A stretch of 64,000 nucleotides of DNA from an uncultured Muribaculaceae bacterium (GTDB lineage: Bacteria > Bacteroidota > Bacteroidia > Bacteroidales > Muribaculaceae), in assembly GCA_934667475.1 (NCBI GenBank), contig CAKUMB010000001.1, positions 124,001 through 188,000 of the forward strand, written 5' to 3'. Every line of letters starts with the position of its first letter. Position 1 is the first letter of the stretch. Under the pieces are notes generated by a model that made no database searches, was not told where the DNA came from, and worked only from the letters and a program-made list of their open reading frames with translations. The position numbers were made by a program, and so were the translations under genes. Of this stretch, positions 35,450-43,461 are shown piece by piece.

Positions 35450-36157
35450 TCATTTGCCCATGGCCATGTAGTGCCGTCGCTGCTCTTGGCTAAGCCGCTC
35501 GATGGCGTAGCGCAGAGCCGTGCGCGGCATTGAGGCTGCGTGGGCGTTGAGAAATGCCAGCAGAGTGGCTTCGTTGCGCTTGCCCACCTCGCGCAGCATC
35601 CATCCCGTGGCCTTGTGAATGAGGTCTTCGCTGGCGTCAAGGTATTGCTCGGCCAACTGCAGCGTGAGGCTGAAATGGCCGTTGCGTATCAGCGTGAGTG
35701 TGGCCACAATGGCTGTGCGCCGTGCCCACAGCAGTTGGTTGTGGCTCAATGGTTCCAACAGGAGTAGGGTGGGGTGGTCCAGCTGGTGGCGCCCCAGAAT
35801 GCCGGGCGCGCTAAGGTCAACCAAGTCCCAGTTGTTGATATGTTCCATATTTCCAATGTAGCATTGCACTATCTCGTTGCGGGCTGCTGGCTCGCGGCGA
35901 TATTTCTCTACAAGGGCGATGAGTGCGCCCAATCTGAATTCATGCTCATCGCTGCTAAGCATTTCGGCAATCTCATTAAGCGGTAGTGAGTAATATTGCT
36001 TTGATACTGAGCGGTTTGTTGGCACACTAATGCCCAGCATCACATCGCCTTCGCCGTATTCGCCTTTTCCTGTTTTGAAGAATCGACTCAGGTGTGTGGC
36101 CTTTTCGGCATCGGCCACGGCAAGCAGTTGGCTGCGCCATTGTTCCACGTGTAACAT
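35450..36157 (-). CDS. DNA alkylation repair protein, AlkD-type
   Basis: A 235-residue all-helical protein of the AlkD HEAT-like repeat family, which excises N3- and N7-alkylated bases without flipping. Sequence signs: 'KTGKGEYGEGDVMLGISVP' (~30), 'HEFRLGALIALVEKYRR' (~72), 'INNWDLVDLSAPGILG' (~112, the Trp-Asp region of the active site), 'ARRTAIVATLTLIRNGHF' and 'DLIHKATGWMLREVGKR'. The family's usual length is 220-240. The start codon (MLHVEQ) lies inside the parS-like site at 36141-36156. A terminator separates it from the SPFH gene upstream. Confidence 0.93.
   Translation of the reverse strand: MLHVEQWRSQLLAVADAEKATHLSRFFKTGKGEYGEGDVMLGISVPTNRSVSKQYYSLPLNEIAEMLSSDEHEFRLGALIALVEKYRREPAARNEIVQCYIGNMEHINNWDLVDLSAPGILGRHQLDHPTLLLLEPLSHNQLLWARRTAIVATLTLIRNGHFSLTLQLAEQYLDASEDLIHKATGWMLREVGKRNEATLLAFLNAHAASMPRTALRYAIERLSQEQRRHYMAMGK
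36141..36156 (+). promoter_or_regulatory. parS-like ParB-binding site (one mismatch)
   Basis: TGTTCCACGTGTAACA compared with TGTTNCACGTGAAACA: one mismatch and an intact CACGTG core. It overlaps the start codon of the AlkD-type gene. A second, exact site is at 40398-40413. Confidence 0.6.
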
Positions 36158-36178
36158 ATAGAATTGTGGTTAAAAACA

Positions 36179-36209
36179 GACCAGCACCGAGCTAAGCAGA
36201 GTGCTGGTC
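36179..36209 (-). terminator. Terminator of the NfeD-SPFH operon
   Basis: GACCAGCAC...GTGCTGGTC is a perfect 9-bp stem. On the minus strand it is followed by TGTTTTTAACC. It is 34 bases downstream of the SPFH stop codon. Confidence 0.75.
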
Positions 36210-36242
36210 AGAAGTGCGTGTTATTGACGATAGAGGGCTTTG

Positions 36243-37193
36243 TTAGCTCTCCTTAAACAGGTCTTTTATGCCGCCGATCGAGCCCATTAGGTTGGTTGCC
36301 TCATAGGGCAGATACACGGTCTTGGTCTTGTCGCCCTGGGCCACATCGCTAAGCATGGCAATGTATTTTTGAGCCAGCAGATAGTTGGCCGGGTTGGTGG
36401 TTTTGCCCACTGCCTCGGTCACCTTGTCGATGGCAATGGCCTCGGCTTCGGCTTTGCGGATGCGGGCTTGTGCTTCGCCCTCGGCCTTGAGAATTTCGGT
36501 TTGCTTGTCGGCTTCGGCGCGGTTGATGCGCGATGTCTTTTCACCTTCCGACTGCAGAATGGCGGCAGCCTTCTGGCCCTCGCTGGTGAGGATCATGGCG
36601 CGCTTGTTGCGCTCGGCCTGCATCTGCTTCTCCATGGCTTGCAGCACGCTTTGTGGCGGTGTAATGTCTTGAAGTTCAACGCGATTCACTTTAATGCCCC
36701 ATTTGTTGGTGGCATCGTCGAGCACGGCGCGCAGCTTGGTGTTGATGGTGTCGCGTGAAGTGAGTGTCTCATCGAGTTCGAGTTCGCCAATAATGTTGCG
36801 CAGAGTAGTTTGCGTAAGCTTTTCGATGGCGTTGGGCAGATTGTTGATTTCATACACGGCCTTAAACGGATCCACAATTTGGAAGTAGAGCAGGGCGTTG
36901 ATTTGCGTCTGCACATTGTCCTTGGTGATAACGTTCTGCTTGTCAAAGTCATACACCTGCTCGCGCAAGTCGATGGAGTTGGTGTAGTGGTAGCGGCCGT
37001 TGGTCATGGCCACAATGGGCTTTGCCCTGTCGATGAAGGGGATAATCACATTAATGCCAGGCTTTAGCGTGGCATAGTATTTGCCCAAGCGTTCAATGAT
37101 TTTTGTCTCGCTTTGTGGGATAATTACAAGGCTCATTTTCACTATAATAAGAGCCAAAACCACAATAACGGCTAAGATGATAGGTCCAATCAT
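36243..37193 (-). CDS. SPFH/Band 7 stomatin-like protein (QmcA type)
   Basis: A 316-residue membrane-associated protein. An N-terminal hydrophobic segment (3-23) is followed by the SPFH domain ('SLVIIPQSETKIIERLGKYY', 'GINVIIPFID'), then a helical region rich in Ala and Glu (~190-270: 'EKQMQAERNKRAMILTSEGQ', 'RINRAEADKQTEILKAEGEA') that drives oligomerisation. These proteins form membrane microdomain scaffolds and are typically paired with an NfeD-type partner, found here directly upstream (gap of 45 bases) on the same strand. Confidence 0.95.
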   Translation of the reverse strand: MIGPIILAVIVVLALIIVKMSLVIIPQSETKIIERLGKYYATLKPGINVIIPFIDRAKPIVAMTNGRYHYTNSIDLREQVYDFDKQNVITKDNVQTQINALLYFQIVDPFKAVYEINNLPNAIEKLTQTTLRNIIGELELDETLTSRDTINTKLRAVLDDATNKWGIKVNRVELQDITPPQSVLQAMEKQMQAERNKRAMILTSEGQKAAAILQSEGEKTSRINRAEADKQTEILKAEGEAQARIRKAEAEAIAIDKVTEAVGKTTNPANYLLAQKYIAMLSDVAQGDKTKTVYLPYEATNLMGSIGGIKDLFKES

Positions 37194-37238
37194 AATGGTA
37201 GTTGATTAAAGAATTTATTGAATTAATATATTGGTGGT

Positions 37239-37688
37239 CTATGCTTTAGCAACGGTGATGATGATGCTGTCGCGGCTCAGCACCTTCACCTTGTCGCCCT
37301 TGGCAATGGTCACGTCGGAGTTGTCGGCCTGTGCCTTCCAGTCGTCACCGTCAATGGCCACGCGGCCAAACCCGCCGGCCTCAATGTCCTGGCTCACAAC
37401 GCCTATGCGGCCAATAATGGCATCGGCGTTGCTCACGCGCTGCTTGTGTCTGTGCAGGTAGCGTAGTGCCACGGGCCTCACAAAGAATATGCACAGGGCC
37501 GAGCAAATGGCGAAGCACACCACTTGTCCCGTGAAGCTCATGTCCATGGCTGCGGCAAGGGTTGTGAAAAACGCGCCTATCGAAAAGCACATTATAAAGA
37601 AGTCGCCCGAACTGAGTTCAAGCACCAGGCACACCAGGCACACAAGAAGCCAGAGCTGCCACAGGTTGGATGCGAAATAATCTATCAT
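37239..37688 (-). CDS. NfeD-family membrane protein
   Basis: A 149-residue protein starting at MIDYFASNLWQLWLLVCLVC. Three or four hydrophobic helices (about 8-70) are followed by a C-terminal OB-fold NfeD domain (about 85-149: 'IIGRIGVVSQDIEAGGFGRV', 'GDDWKAQAD', 'KGDKVKVLSRDSIIITV'). Family members partner stomatin-type SPFH proteins, which matches the downstream gene. The longer frame to 37859 is rejected because its extra 57 residues cross the -7-like box at 37714-37721 and a palindrome. Confidence 0.9.
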   Translation of the reverse strand: MIDYFASNLWQLWLLVCLVCLVLELSSGDFFIMCFSIGAFFTTLAAAMDMSFTGQVVCFAICSALCIFFVRPVALRYLHRHKQRVSNADAIIGRIGVVSQDIEAGGFGRVAIDGDDWKAQADNSDVTIAKGDKVKVLSRDSIIITVAKA

Positions 37689-37740
37689 AGGGTCTGGTAT
37701 TTGTTGTTTGTTGTAAAGATAGCTATAAAAATTTGAACTG

Positions 37741-37754
37741 CGAGAATATTCTCG
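37741..37754. repeat. Perfect 14-base palindrome in the nfeD promoter region
   Basis: CGAGAATATTCTCG is self-complementary. It begins 20 bases upstream of the nfeD -7-like box, the position of a -33 element, so a regulator-binding site is possible. Confidence 0.6.
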
Positions 37755-38047
37755 TTGCATTTTCGCTGCACCGCAATTTTTTGCCTCAATGGTTGGCCAT
37801 TGCAAAAAAACTGCTGACGCAACAAAAAACCATAAGATGAATTGCAAATCTTGTGCCAACTGAGTTGAAAATAGCCGATAAATTGCTGGGACGCGTAGAA
37901 ATATTGAATTCTCAGTGGGTTTGGTTTGTTATAATACATTGATTAATATGTCATTATATGCTTTTTAGCTTGTCTTTATTAAGACTCAGAAAAATCGTCA
38001 TGCGCCATTTTAAGTGCGCTAAGCACTGAAATTTCAATTAATTGAGT

Positions 38048-38055
38048 TATCTTTG
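38048..38055 (+). promoter_or_regulatory. -7 box for the ybeY-mnmG unit
   Basis: TATCTTTG is an exact -7 consensus 20 bases before the ybeY ATG at 38075. Confidence 0.55.
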
Positions 38056-38074
38056 TATTCTGATAAATACGGCT

Positions 38075-38515
38075 ATGATAGAAGTCAACTATATTTGTGA
38101 AAAAGTTGAAATGCCGCAATTCAATCAAGCTGCGGTCAAGCAGTGGATTGAACAAGTAGCCCGCACTCACCAGAAGAATGTGGGTCGTCTTACTTATATA
38201 TTCTGTGACGACGACTACATTTTGGAAACCAATAGAAAATATCTGGGACACGACTACTTCACCGACGTCATCACTTTTGATTATTCCAACCGCCACCGCA
38301 TTAGCGGCGACATGGTAATTTCGCTGGACACGGTCAAGACCAACAGCGAGCAGTTTGCGCACAGCTACCGCGAGGAACTGATGCGCGTAGTAATTCATGG
38401 GGTGCTGCACCTGTGTGGCATCAACGACAAGGGCCCAGGTGAGCGCGAAATCATGGAAGCACATGAAAACGCCGCCCTTGCCATGCTTCCCAAAAATGTG
38501 TTTGAAGAGCAATGA
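38075..38515 (+). CDS. ybeY: Endoribonuclease YbeY (16S rRNA maturation)
   Basis: A 146-residue cytoplasmic metalloenzyme for rRNA 3'-end maturation and ribosome quality control. The UPF0054 core is clear: 'YLGHDYFTDVITFDY' (~56-70), 'ISGDMVISLDTVKTN' and the metal site 'HGVLHLCGIND' with H108 and H112. The usual third His (HGxLHLxGYDH) is replaced by D118; similar substitutions occur in Bacteroidota members. The stop overlaps mnmG by four bases (ATGA), so the genes are coupled. The start MIEVNYICEK lies 20 bases after the -7 box; the earlier ATG 38042 overlaps that box. Confidence 0.93.
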   Translation: MIEVNYICEKVEMPQFNQAAVKQWIEQVARTHQKNVGRLTYIFCDDDYILETNRKYLGHDYFTDVITFDYSNRHRISGDMVISLDTVKTNSEQFAHSYREELMRVVIHGVLHLCGINDKGPGEREIMEAHENAALAMLPKNVFEEQ

Positions 38516-40389
38516 GATTTGATTTCGACGTCATTGTGATAGGGGCGGGCCATGCCGGATGCGAGGCCGCTTGTGCCGCGGCCAACATGGGTTCGCGCAC
38601 GTTGCTCATCACAATGGACATGAACAAAATAGCCCAAATGAGTTGCAATCCTGCCGTGGGCGGCATTGCAAAGGGCCAAATTGTGCGTGAAATTGATGCC
38701 TTGGGAGGCCAGATGGGCATAGTCACCGACCGTGCCTCAATCCAGTTTCGCATGCTAAACCGCAGCAAGGGTCCCGCCATGTGGAGCCCTCGCGCACAGG
38801 CTGACCGCACCCGTTTTATAGCTGAGTGGCGCAAGGTGATTGACTCCACTCCCAACCTGAGTATGTGGCAGGATGTGGTGGAAAAGCTCCATTTCACCGA
38901 TGGTTTTGTGACTGGAGTGACCACTGCATTTGGCACAAAATTCACGGCAAAATCGGTGGTTTTAACTGCAGGCACGTTTCTGAACGGACTCATGCATGTG
39001 GGCCGGGTGAAGCTGGAGGGCGGACGCGTTTCCGAGCCCGCTTCGCACGGAATCACCGAACAATTACGCTCTATGGGCTTCGCTGTGGGGCGTATGAAAA
39101 CGGGTACCCCGGTGCGCCTCGATGCCCGTTCCATCGACTTTTCCAAGGCCGAAATTCAGAATGGTGACACCGATTTTCATCACTTTTCATTCCTTCCCGA
39201 GGTGCGCAGAACACTCAAGCAGCGCCCTTGCTGGATAGTCTACACCAACCCCGAGGTGCATAGAATTTTGCGCGAAGGGTTGCCCGATTCGCCCCTTTTC
39301 AACGGACAAATCACCAGCATCGGTCCACGTTACTGCCCCAGCATTGAGACAAAACTTGTTACTTTTCCCGATAAAGATCAGCATCAGCTGTTCATCGAAC
39401 CCGAGGGAGAGGACACCCACGAGATGTATTTAAACGGGTTTTCATCGTCGATGCCGTGGAATGTGCAGTTCAGCGCGCTTGAAAAAATACCGGCTTTCGA
39501 GCATGTTCAGGCCTATCGGCCCGGCTATGCCATAGAATATGACTACTTCGACCCTACGCAGTTGAAGCATAATTTGGAGACAAAACTGGTGAAAAACCTC
39601 TTCTTTGCGGGCCAGGTCAACGGCACTACGGGCTATGAAGAGGCGGCAGGGCAGGGCCTGATAGCAGGCATCAATGCCCATCAAAATGCCGTGGGAGGCG
39701 AGCCGTTTGTGCTTGGTCGCGACGAAGCCTACATAGGCGTTTTAATCGATGATTTGGTCACGAAGGGCGTAGACGAGCCCTATAGGATGTTCACTTCACG
39801 GGCCGAGCACCGCATACTTTTGCGCCAGGACGATGCCGATTTGCGCCTCACGGGACGCTCGCATCAGGTGGGTCTTGCCTCCGATCACCGCTATGAATTG
39901 ATGGTTCAGAAGCGCGAATCAATCGACAATTTGGTGCAGTTTGCCAAGGAATTTTCGGTGAAATCGGCACTCATAAACCCATATTTTGAGCGTCGTGGAC
40001 TGCCGCTTTTGAAGCAGGGAAGCAAACTTTTCGACCTGATTTTGCGTCCGCAATTGAGCATAAAAATGCTTGCTGAAGCCATTCCCGCGCTTGCCGAAGA
40101 GCTCGAAAAAATCGAATCGTCGCGGCGTGACGAGATTGTAGAAGCCGCCGAAATACGCATAAAATATCACGGATATATAGAGCGTGAAGAGCAAATAGCG
40201 GCTAAAATCGGAAGACTTGAAAGGGTGAAAATACGCGGTAAATTCGACTACGCCTCAATCCATCAAATTTCGACAGAAGCACGCCAAAAACTCGATAAAA
40301 TCGACCCAGAAACCATCGGACAGGCATCGAGAATACCGGGAATTTCGCCAAGTGACATCAATATATTGCTTTTGTTGTTAGGCAGATAG
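38512..40389 (+). CDS. mnmG: tRNA uridine-5-carboxymethylaminomethyl modification enzyme MnmG (GidA)
   Basis: A 625-residue FAD protein that, with MnmE, modifies U34 of several tRNAs. N-terminal FAD loop 'IVIGAGHAGCEAACAAANMG' (~7-26), signature 'NPAVGGIAKGQIVREIDALG' (~45-64), 'GPAMWSPRAQADR' (~88), 'MKTGTPVRLDAR' (~197) and 'GTTGYEEAAGQGLIAGINA' (~368) are family hallmarks, and the C-terminal helical domain is complete ('GYIEREEQIA', 'QASRIPGISPSDINILLLLL'). The length is typical. It overlaps ybeY by four bases. A parS site sits nine bases downstream, before apt. Confidence 0.97.
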   Translation: MRFDFDVIVIGAGHAGCEAACAAANMGSRTLLITMDMNKIAQMSCNPAVGGIAKGQIVREIDALGGQMGIVTDRASIQFRMLNRSKGPAMWSPRAQADRTRFIAEWRKVIDSTPNLSMWQDVVEKLHFTDGFVTGVTTAFGTKFTAKSVVLTAGTFLNGLMHVGRVKLEGGRVSEPASHGITEQLRSMGFAVGRMKTGTPVRLDARSIDFSKAEIQNGDTDFHHFSFLPEVRRTLKQRPCWIVYTNPEVHRILREGLPDSPLFNGQITSIGPRYCPSIETKLVTFPDKDQHQLFIEPEGEDTHEMYLNGFSSSMPWNVQFSALEKIPAFEHVQAYRPGYAIEYDYFDPTQLKHNLETKLVKNLFFAGQVNGTTGYEEAAGQGLIAGINAHQNAVGGEPFVLGRDEAYIGVLIDDLVTKGVDEPYRMFTSRAEHRILLRQDDADLRLTGRSHQVGLASDHRYELMVQKRESIDNLVQFAKEFSVKSALINPYFERRGLPLLKQGSKLFDLILRPQLSIKMLAEAIPALAEELEKIESSRRDEIVEAAEIRIKYHGYIEREEQIAAKIGRLERVKIRGKFDYASIHQISTEARQKLDKIDPETIGQASRIPGISPSDINILLLLLGR

Positions 40390-40397
40390 AAGCAAAA

Positions 40398-40413
40398 TGT
40401 TTCACGTGGAACA
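40398..40413 (-). promoter_or_regulatory. parS: parS ParB-binding site (exact consensus)
   Basis: The minus strand reads TGTTCCACGTGAAACA, an exact match to the B. subtilis-type consensus TGTTNCACGTGAAACA. It lies in the 46-base gap between mnmG and apt and would encode MFHVEQ if apt started at 40397. Confidence 0.75.
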
Positions 40414-40435
40414 ATATAAGAAACAAAATATCAAT

Positions 40436-40969
40436 ATGAAAAAAGAAGATCTTGAATTTCTGAAAAGCGTGGTGCGCAACGTGCCCGATTTTCCAGCAAA
40501 AGGAATCCAGTTTAAGGACTTGACCACACTGTTTAAGGACCCCAAGGCGTTTGCCGTGATGAGCGACGCTTTGGTGGAAATGTATCGCGGCAAAGGCATC
40601 ACTAAGGTGGTGGGCATCGAGGCCCGCGGCTTTATTGGCGGTGCTGTGCTCGCCAAGGAGCTTGGCGCCGGATTCGTGCCTCTGCGCAAGCCTGGCAAAC
40701 TGCCTGCAATCACAATCAAGAAAACCTACACCAAAGAGTATGGCACCGACACCATCGAGATCCACAAAGACGCCATCAGCAGCGACGATGTGGTGCTGCT
40801 GCACGACGACCTGCTGGCCACTGGCGGAACAATGCTTGCCGCCTACGACCTTGTGAAGACGATGAATCCGAAAAAAGTGTACATCAACTTCATTTGCGGC
40901 CTAAGTTTCTTAAACGGCCGCAGCGTGTTCCCCGCCGATGTGGAGGTGGATACCCTGTTTGATTTCTAA
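40436..40969 (+). CDS. apt: Adenine phosphoribosyltransferase
   Basis: A 177-residue cytoplasmic purine-salvage enzyme making AMP from adenine and PRPP. 'VVRNVPDFPAKGIQFKDLTT' (~10-29), 'VVGIEARGFIGGAVLA' (~58) and the PRPP loop 'VVLLHDDLLATGGTMLAAYD' (~121-140) are family marks. ATG 40436 (MKKEDLEFLKSV) fits the usual N-terminus. An in-frame ATG at 40397 would read through the parS site and add MFHVEQYKKQNIN. Hairpins at 40986-41008 and 41030-41071 follow. Confidence 0.96.
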   Translation: MKKEDLEFLKSVVRNVPDFPAKGIQFKDLTTLFKDPKAFAVMSDALVEMYRGKGITKVVGIEARGFIGGAVLAKELGAGFVPLRKPGKLPAITIKKTYTKEYGTDTIEIHKDAISSDDVVLLHDDLLATGGTMLAAYDLVKTMNPKKVYINFICGLSFLNGRSVFPADVEVDTLFDF

Positions 40970-41029
40970 AAAATGAACACCAGCAGTGCGGCACCACCGA
41001 TGCCGCACCGCTAATCAATCAAAAAACGG

Positions 41030-41071
41030 AAAGGGGCCGCGCCAGAGTGGAATAGGGCGCAGCTCCTTTTT
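41030..41071 (+). terminator. Terminator after apt, directly before uvrC
   Basis: AAAGGGGCCGCGCC pairs with GGCGCAGCTCCTTT allowing G-T pairs, followed by T. It ends about 24 bases before the uvrC start, so it may also act as an attenuator-like element for uvrC. A smaller GTGCGGCA/TGCCGCAC hairpin precedes it at 40986-41008. Confidence 0.65.
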
Positions 41072-41094
41072 GCGGATAAAAAGCAACGATTGTT

Positions 41095-42924
41095 TTGACC
41101 GACGAATTAAAACTCAAGGTGAGCCTGCTGCCCGACAGCCCCGGTGTGTATATGTATCTCAACACCGAGGGCACCGTGATATATGTGGGCAAGGCCAAAA
41201 AGCTGAAGCGCCGCGTGAGCTCGTACTTCAACCGCGTGCATCCTGTGCTGCGCACCAACATGCTGGTGCGCAACATTGCCGACATGAAGTATATTGTGGT
41301 CAACAGCGAGGAGGAAGCTCTTGACCTCGAAAACAGTCTTATCAAGGAGTATCAGCCGCATTACAATGTGCTGCTCAAGGACGACAAGTCGTATCCGTGG
41401 ATATGCGTGACGCGCGAAATGTATCCGCGTGTGTTCATCACCCGCGACGAGCATCAGCGCGGTGCCAAATACTATGGCCCATATCCAAAGGCCGAGGTGG
41501 CGCGGGCTCTGATTGATGTGATTCGCCAGATTTATCCGCTGCGCACGTGCCGCCACGCCATCACACCCGATGGAATCGAGGCACGGAAGTGGCGGCTGTG
41601 TCTGCAGTACCACATAAAAAACTGCGAGGGCTGCTGCCGCGGACTGGTGTCGGCCGAAAAATACGGTGAATACATATCCGAAGTGCGCCAAATTCTCAAC
41701 GGCGACACCAAGCAGGTGAGCGACTACCTTGTGCAGCAAATGCAGCGGCTGGCCTCGGAACTGAAGTTTGAGGAGGCTCAGCTGCTGAAGCGCAAATATG
41801 AGTTGATTGAGAACTACCGCGCCCGCTCGGTGATAGTGAACCCAAGCATACACAATGTGGATGTGTTTGCGCTCACGCGCGACGACTCGGCCGCCTACAT
41901 CAACTATATGCACATGCGTGGCGGCACCATAGTGCAGAGTCTCACCCTGGAATACAAGTTTCAGGCTGCCGACACCGATGAGACCAACGAGGAGCTGATG
42001 ACCGAGGCCGTGCGCGAGGTGCACCAGCGCTTCAGGTCCACTTATGAGGCCGAAAGGGTGAGGGAGGCCATTGTCAACGTAGTGCCCGACGTGGCCGTCG
42101 ACGGCCTTGACTATTTGGTGCCGCAGCGCGGTGACAAGCGCAAACTGCTGGCAATATCGCTGAAAAACGCCGAGCAATACCGCACCGACAAATACCGCCG
42201 TATGGAGAAACTGAACCCCGAGCAGCGCACCATGCGCACTCTCACCACCATGCAGCGCGACTTCCACCTCAGCGAGTTGCCGCGCCACATTGAGTGCTTC
42301 GACAACAGCAACATTTCTGGCACCAACCCCGTGTCGGCCTGTGTGGTGTTTCGCAACGCCAAGCCTGCCAAGAAGGAATACCGCCACTTCAACATAAAGA
42401 CGGTGGAGGGGTCCGACGACTTTGCCTCGATGCGCGAGGTGATGGTGCGCCGCTATTCACGCCTTGTGGCCGAACACCAGGAACTGCCGCAACTGGTGGT
42501 GGTGGATGGCGGCAAGGGTCAGCTTAGCGCGGCTGTGGATGCCCTCGACTCGATAGGGCTGCGCGGCAAGATAGCGCTTGCCGGCATTGCCAAGCGGCTC
42601 GACGAGATTTATTTCCCGGGCGACAGCGTGCCGCTCTACATCGACAAAAACAGCGAGACGCTGCGCGTGGTGCAGCGCTTGCGCGACGAGGCCCACCGCT
42701 TCTGCATAACCCACCACCGCCAGCAGCGCAGTAAGAGCCAAATACACTCGCGGCTCGACGAGATTCCGGGAATCGGGCCAAAGACGCGCGACTTGCTGCT
42801 GCGCAAGTTCAAGAGCATTAAGCGCATGGGCGAGGCTACGGTCGAAGAGTTGGCCGAGGTGGTTGGTCCGAAGAAGGCCGAGGTGCTACATAAGGCACTG
42901 AATGTCAGTGAAATAAGTGAATAA
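41095..42924 (+). CDS. uvrC: Excinuclease ABC subunit C
   Basis: A 609-residue nuclease of nucleotide excision repair making both incisions with UvrB. GIY-YIG domain (about 10-95: 'LLPDSPGVYMYL', 'VIYVGKAKKLKRRVSSYF'), a Cys-rich segment (C-x6-C...C-x2-C-C near 160-185), UVR motif (~205-240), RNase H-like C-nuclease ('ECFDNSNISGTNPVSACVVF', ~400; 'VVVDGGKGQLSAA', ~470) and a C-terminal helix-hairpin-helix pair ('IPGIGPKTRDLLLRKFKSI', ~560). The start is TTG 41095; an in-frame stop at 41077-41079 leaves no ATG or GTG option that keeps the N-domain. Confidence 0.95.
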   Translation: MTDELKLKVSLLPDSPGVYMYLNTEGTVIYVGKAKKLKRRVSSYFNRVHPVLRTNMLVRNIADMKYIVVNSEEEALDLENSLIKEYQPHYNVLLKDDKSYPWICVTREMYPRVFITRDEHQRGAKYYGPYPKAEVARALIDVIRQIYPLRTCRHAITPDGIEARKWRLCLQYHIKNCEGCCRGLVSAEKYGEYISEVRQILNGDTKQVSDYLVQQMQRLASELKFEEAQLLKRKYELIENYRARSVIVNPSIHNVDVFALTRDDSAAYINYMHMRGGTIVQSLTLEYKFQAADTDETNEELMTEAVREVHQRFRSTYEAERVREAIVNVVPDVAVDGLDYLVPQRGDKRKLLAISLKNAEQYRTDKYRRMEKLNPEQRTMRTLTTMQRDFHLSELPRHIECFDNSNISGTNPVSACVVFRNAKPAKKEYRHFNIKTVEGSDDFASMREVMVRRYSRLVAEHQELPQLVVVDGGKGQLSAAVDALDSIGLRGKIALAGIAKRLDEIYFPGDSVPLYIDKNSETLRVVQRLRDEAHRFCITHHRQQRSKSQIHSRLDEIPGIGPKTRDLLLRKFKSIKRMGEATVEELAEVVGPKKAEVLHKALNVSEISE

Positions 42925-42971
42925 ATTTAATTAATACTCTGGTTTTCAACAACTTAAACATAGAAAAGCAT

Positions 42972-43424
42972 ATGAGAATAGTGATTCAGCGTGTGAAACG
43001 CGCATCGGTGACCATTGGCAACGAGCTGCACAGCAGCATTGGCGCAGGCCTTATGGTGCTTGTGGGCGTGGCTGTGGGCGACACCGAGGCCGACATGGAG
43101 TGGCTGGCGTCGAAGACTGCCCAGATGCGCATATTCGACGACGAAAACGGTGTGATGAACCGCAGCGTGACCGATGTGGGCGGCGACGTGCTGGCCGTGA
43201 GTCAGTTCACCCTCACCGCCAGCACCCGCAAGGGCAACCGTCCCAGCTATATCCATGCCGCGGGCCACGATGTGGCCGTGCCGCTGTATGAAAAATACTG
43301 CGAGCGGGTGGGGCAGCTCACTGGCCGCGAGGTGAAGCGTGGCGTGTTTGGCGCCGACATGCAGGTGGAGCTAATCAACGACGGTCCCGTGACAATTATT
43401 GTGGATTCCAAATTAAAAGAATAA
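42972..43424 (+). CDS. dtd: D-aminoacyl-tRNA deacylase
   Basis: A 150-residue homodimeric enzyme that hydrolyses D-aminoacyl-tRNAs and Gly-tRNA-Ala. It begins MRIVIQRVKRASVTI and has the two conserved motifs: 'LAVSQFTLTASTRKGNRPSY' (SQFTL motif, ~77-96) and 'KRGVFGADMQVELINDGPVT' (NxGPVT-like, here NDGPVT). The length is exactly as in the family. It is 47 bases after uvrC and 37 before the mazG-like gene, in a conserved Bacteroidales order. Confidence 0.96.
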   Translation: MRIVIQRVKRASVTIGNELHSSIGAGLMVLVGVAVGDTEADMEWLASKTAQMRIFDDENGVMNRSVTDVGGDVLAVSQFTLTASTRKGNRPSYIHAAGHDVAVPLYEKYCERVGQLTGREVKRGVFGADMQVELINDGPVTIIVDSKLKE

Positions 43425-43461
43425 ATTTGCAAACGTATAACCCGCAACGCACAACATCGCT

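Larger units (their letters stand above)
37689..38074. other. AT-rich divergent intergenic region between the two parS-like sites
   Basis: A 386-base gene-free gap between nfeD (leftward) and ybeY (rightward). It holds a near-consensus -7 box for nfeD (TATCTTTA on the minus strand, 37714-37721), a perfect palindrome at 37741-37754, an AT-rich tract (37921-37980), and a -7 box for ybeY. No exact DnaA box (TTATCCACA) was seen, so I do not call an origin. Confidence 0.6.

Noticed and set aside
37979..38512. 177-codon minus-strand frame
   Set aside because: Covers ybeY in antisense; ybeY has conserved motifs, and the antisense protein has none.
41107..42387. 426-codon minus-strand frame
   Set aside because: Antisense to uvrC, which is unambiguous.
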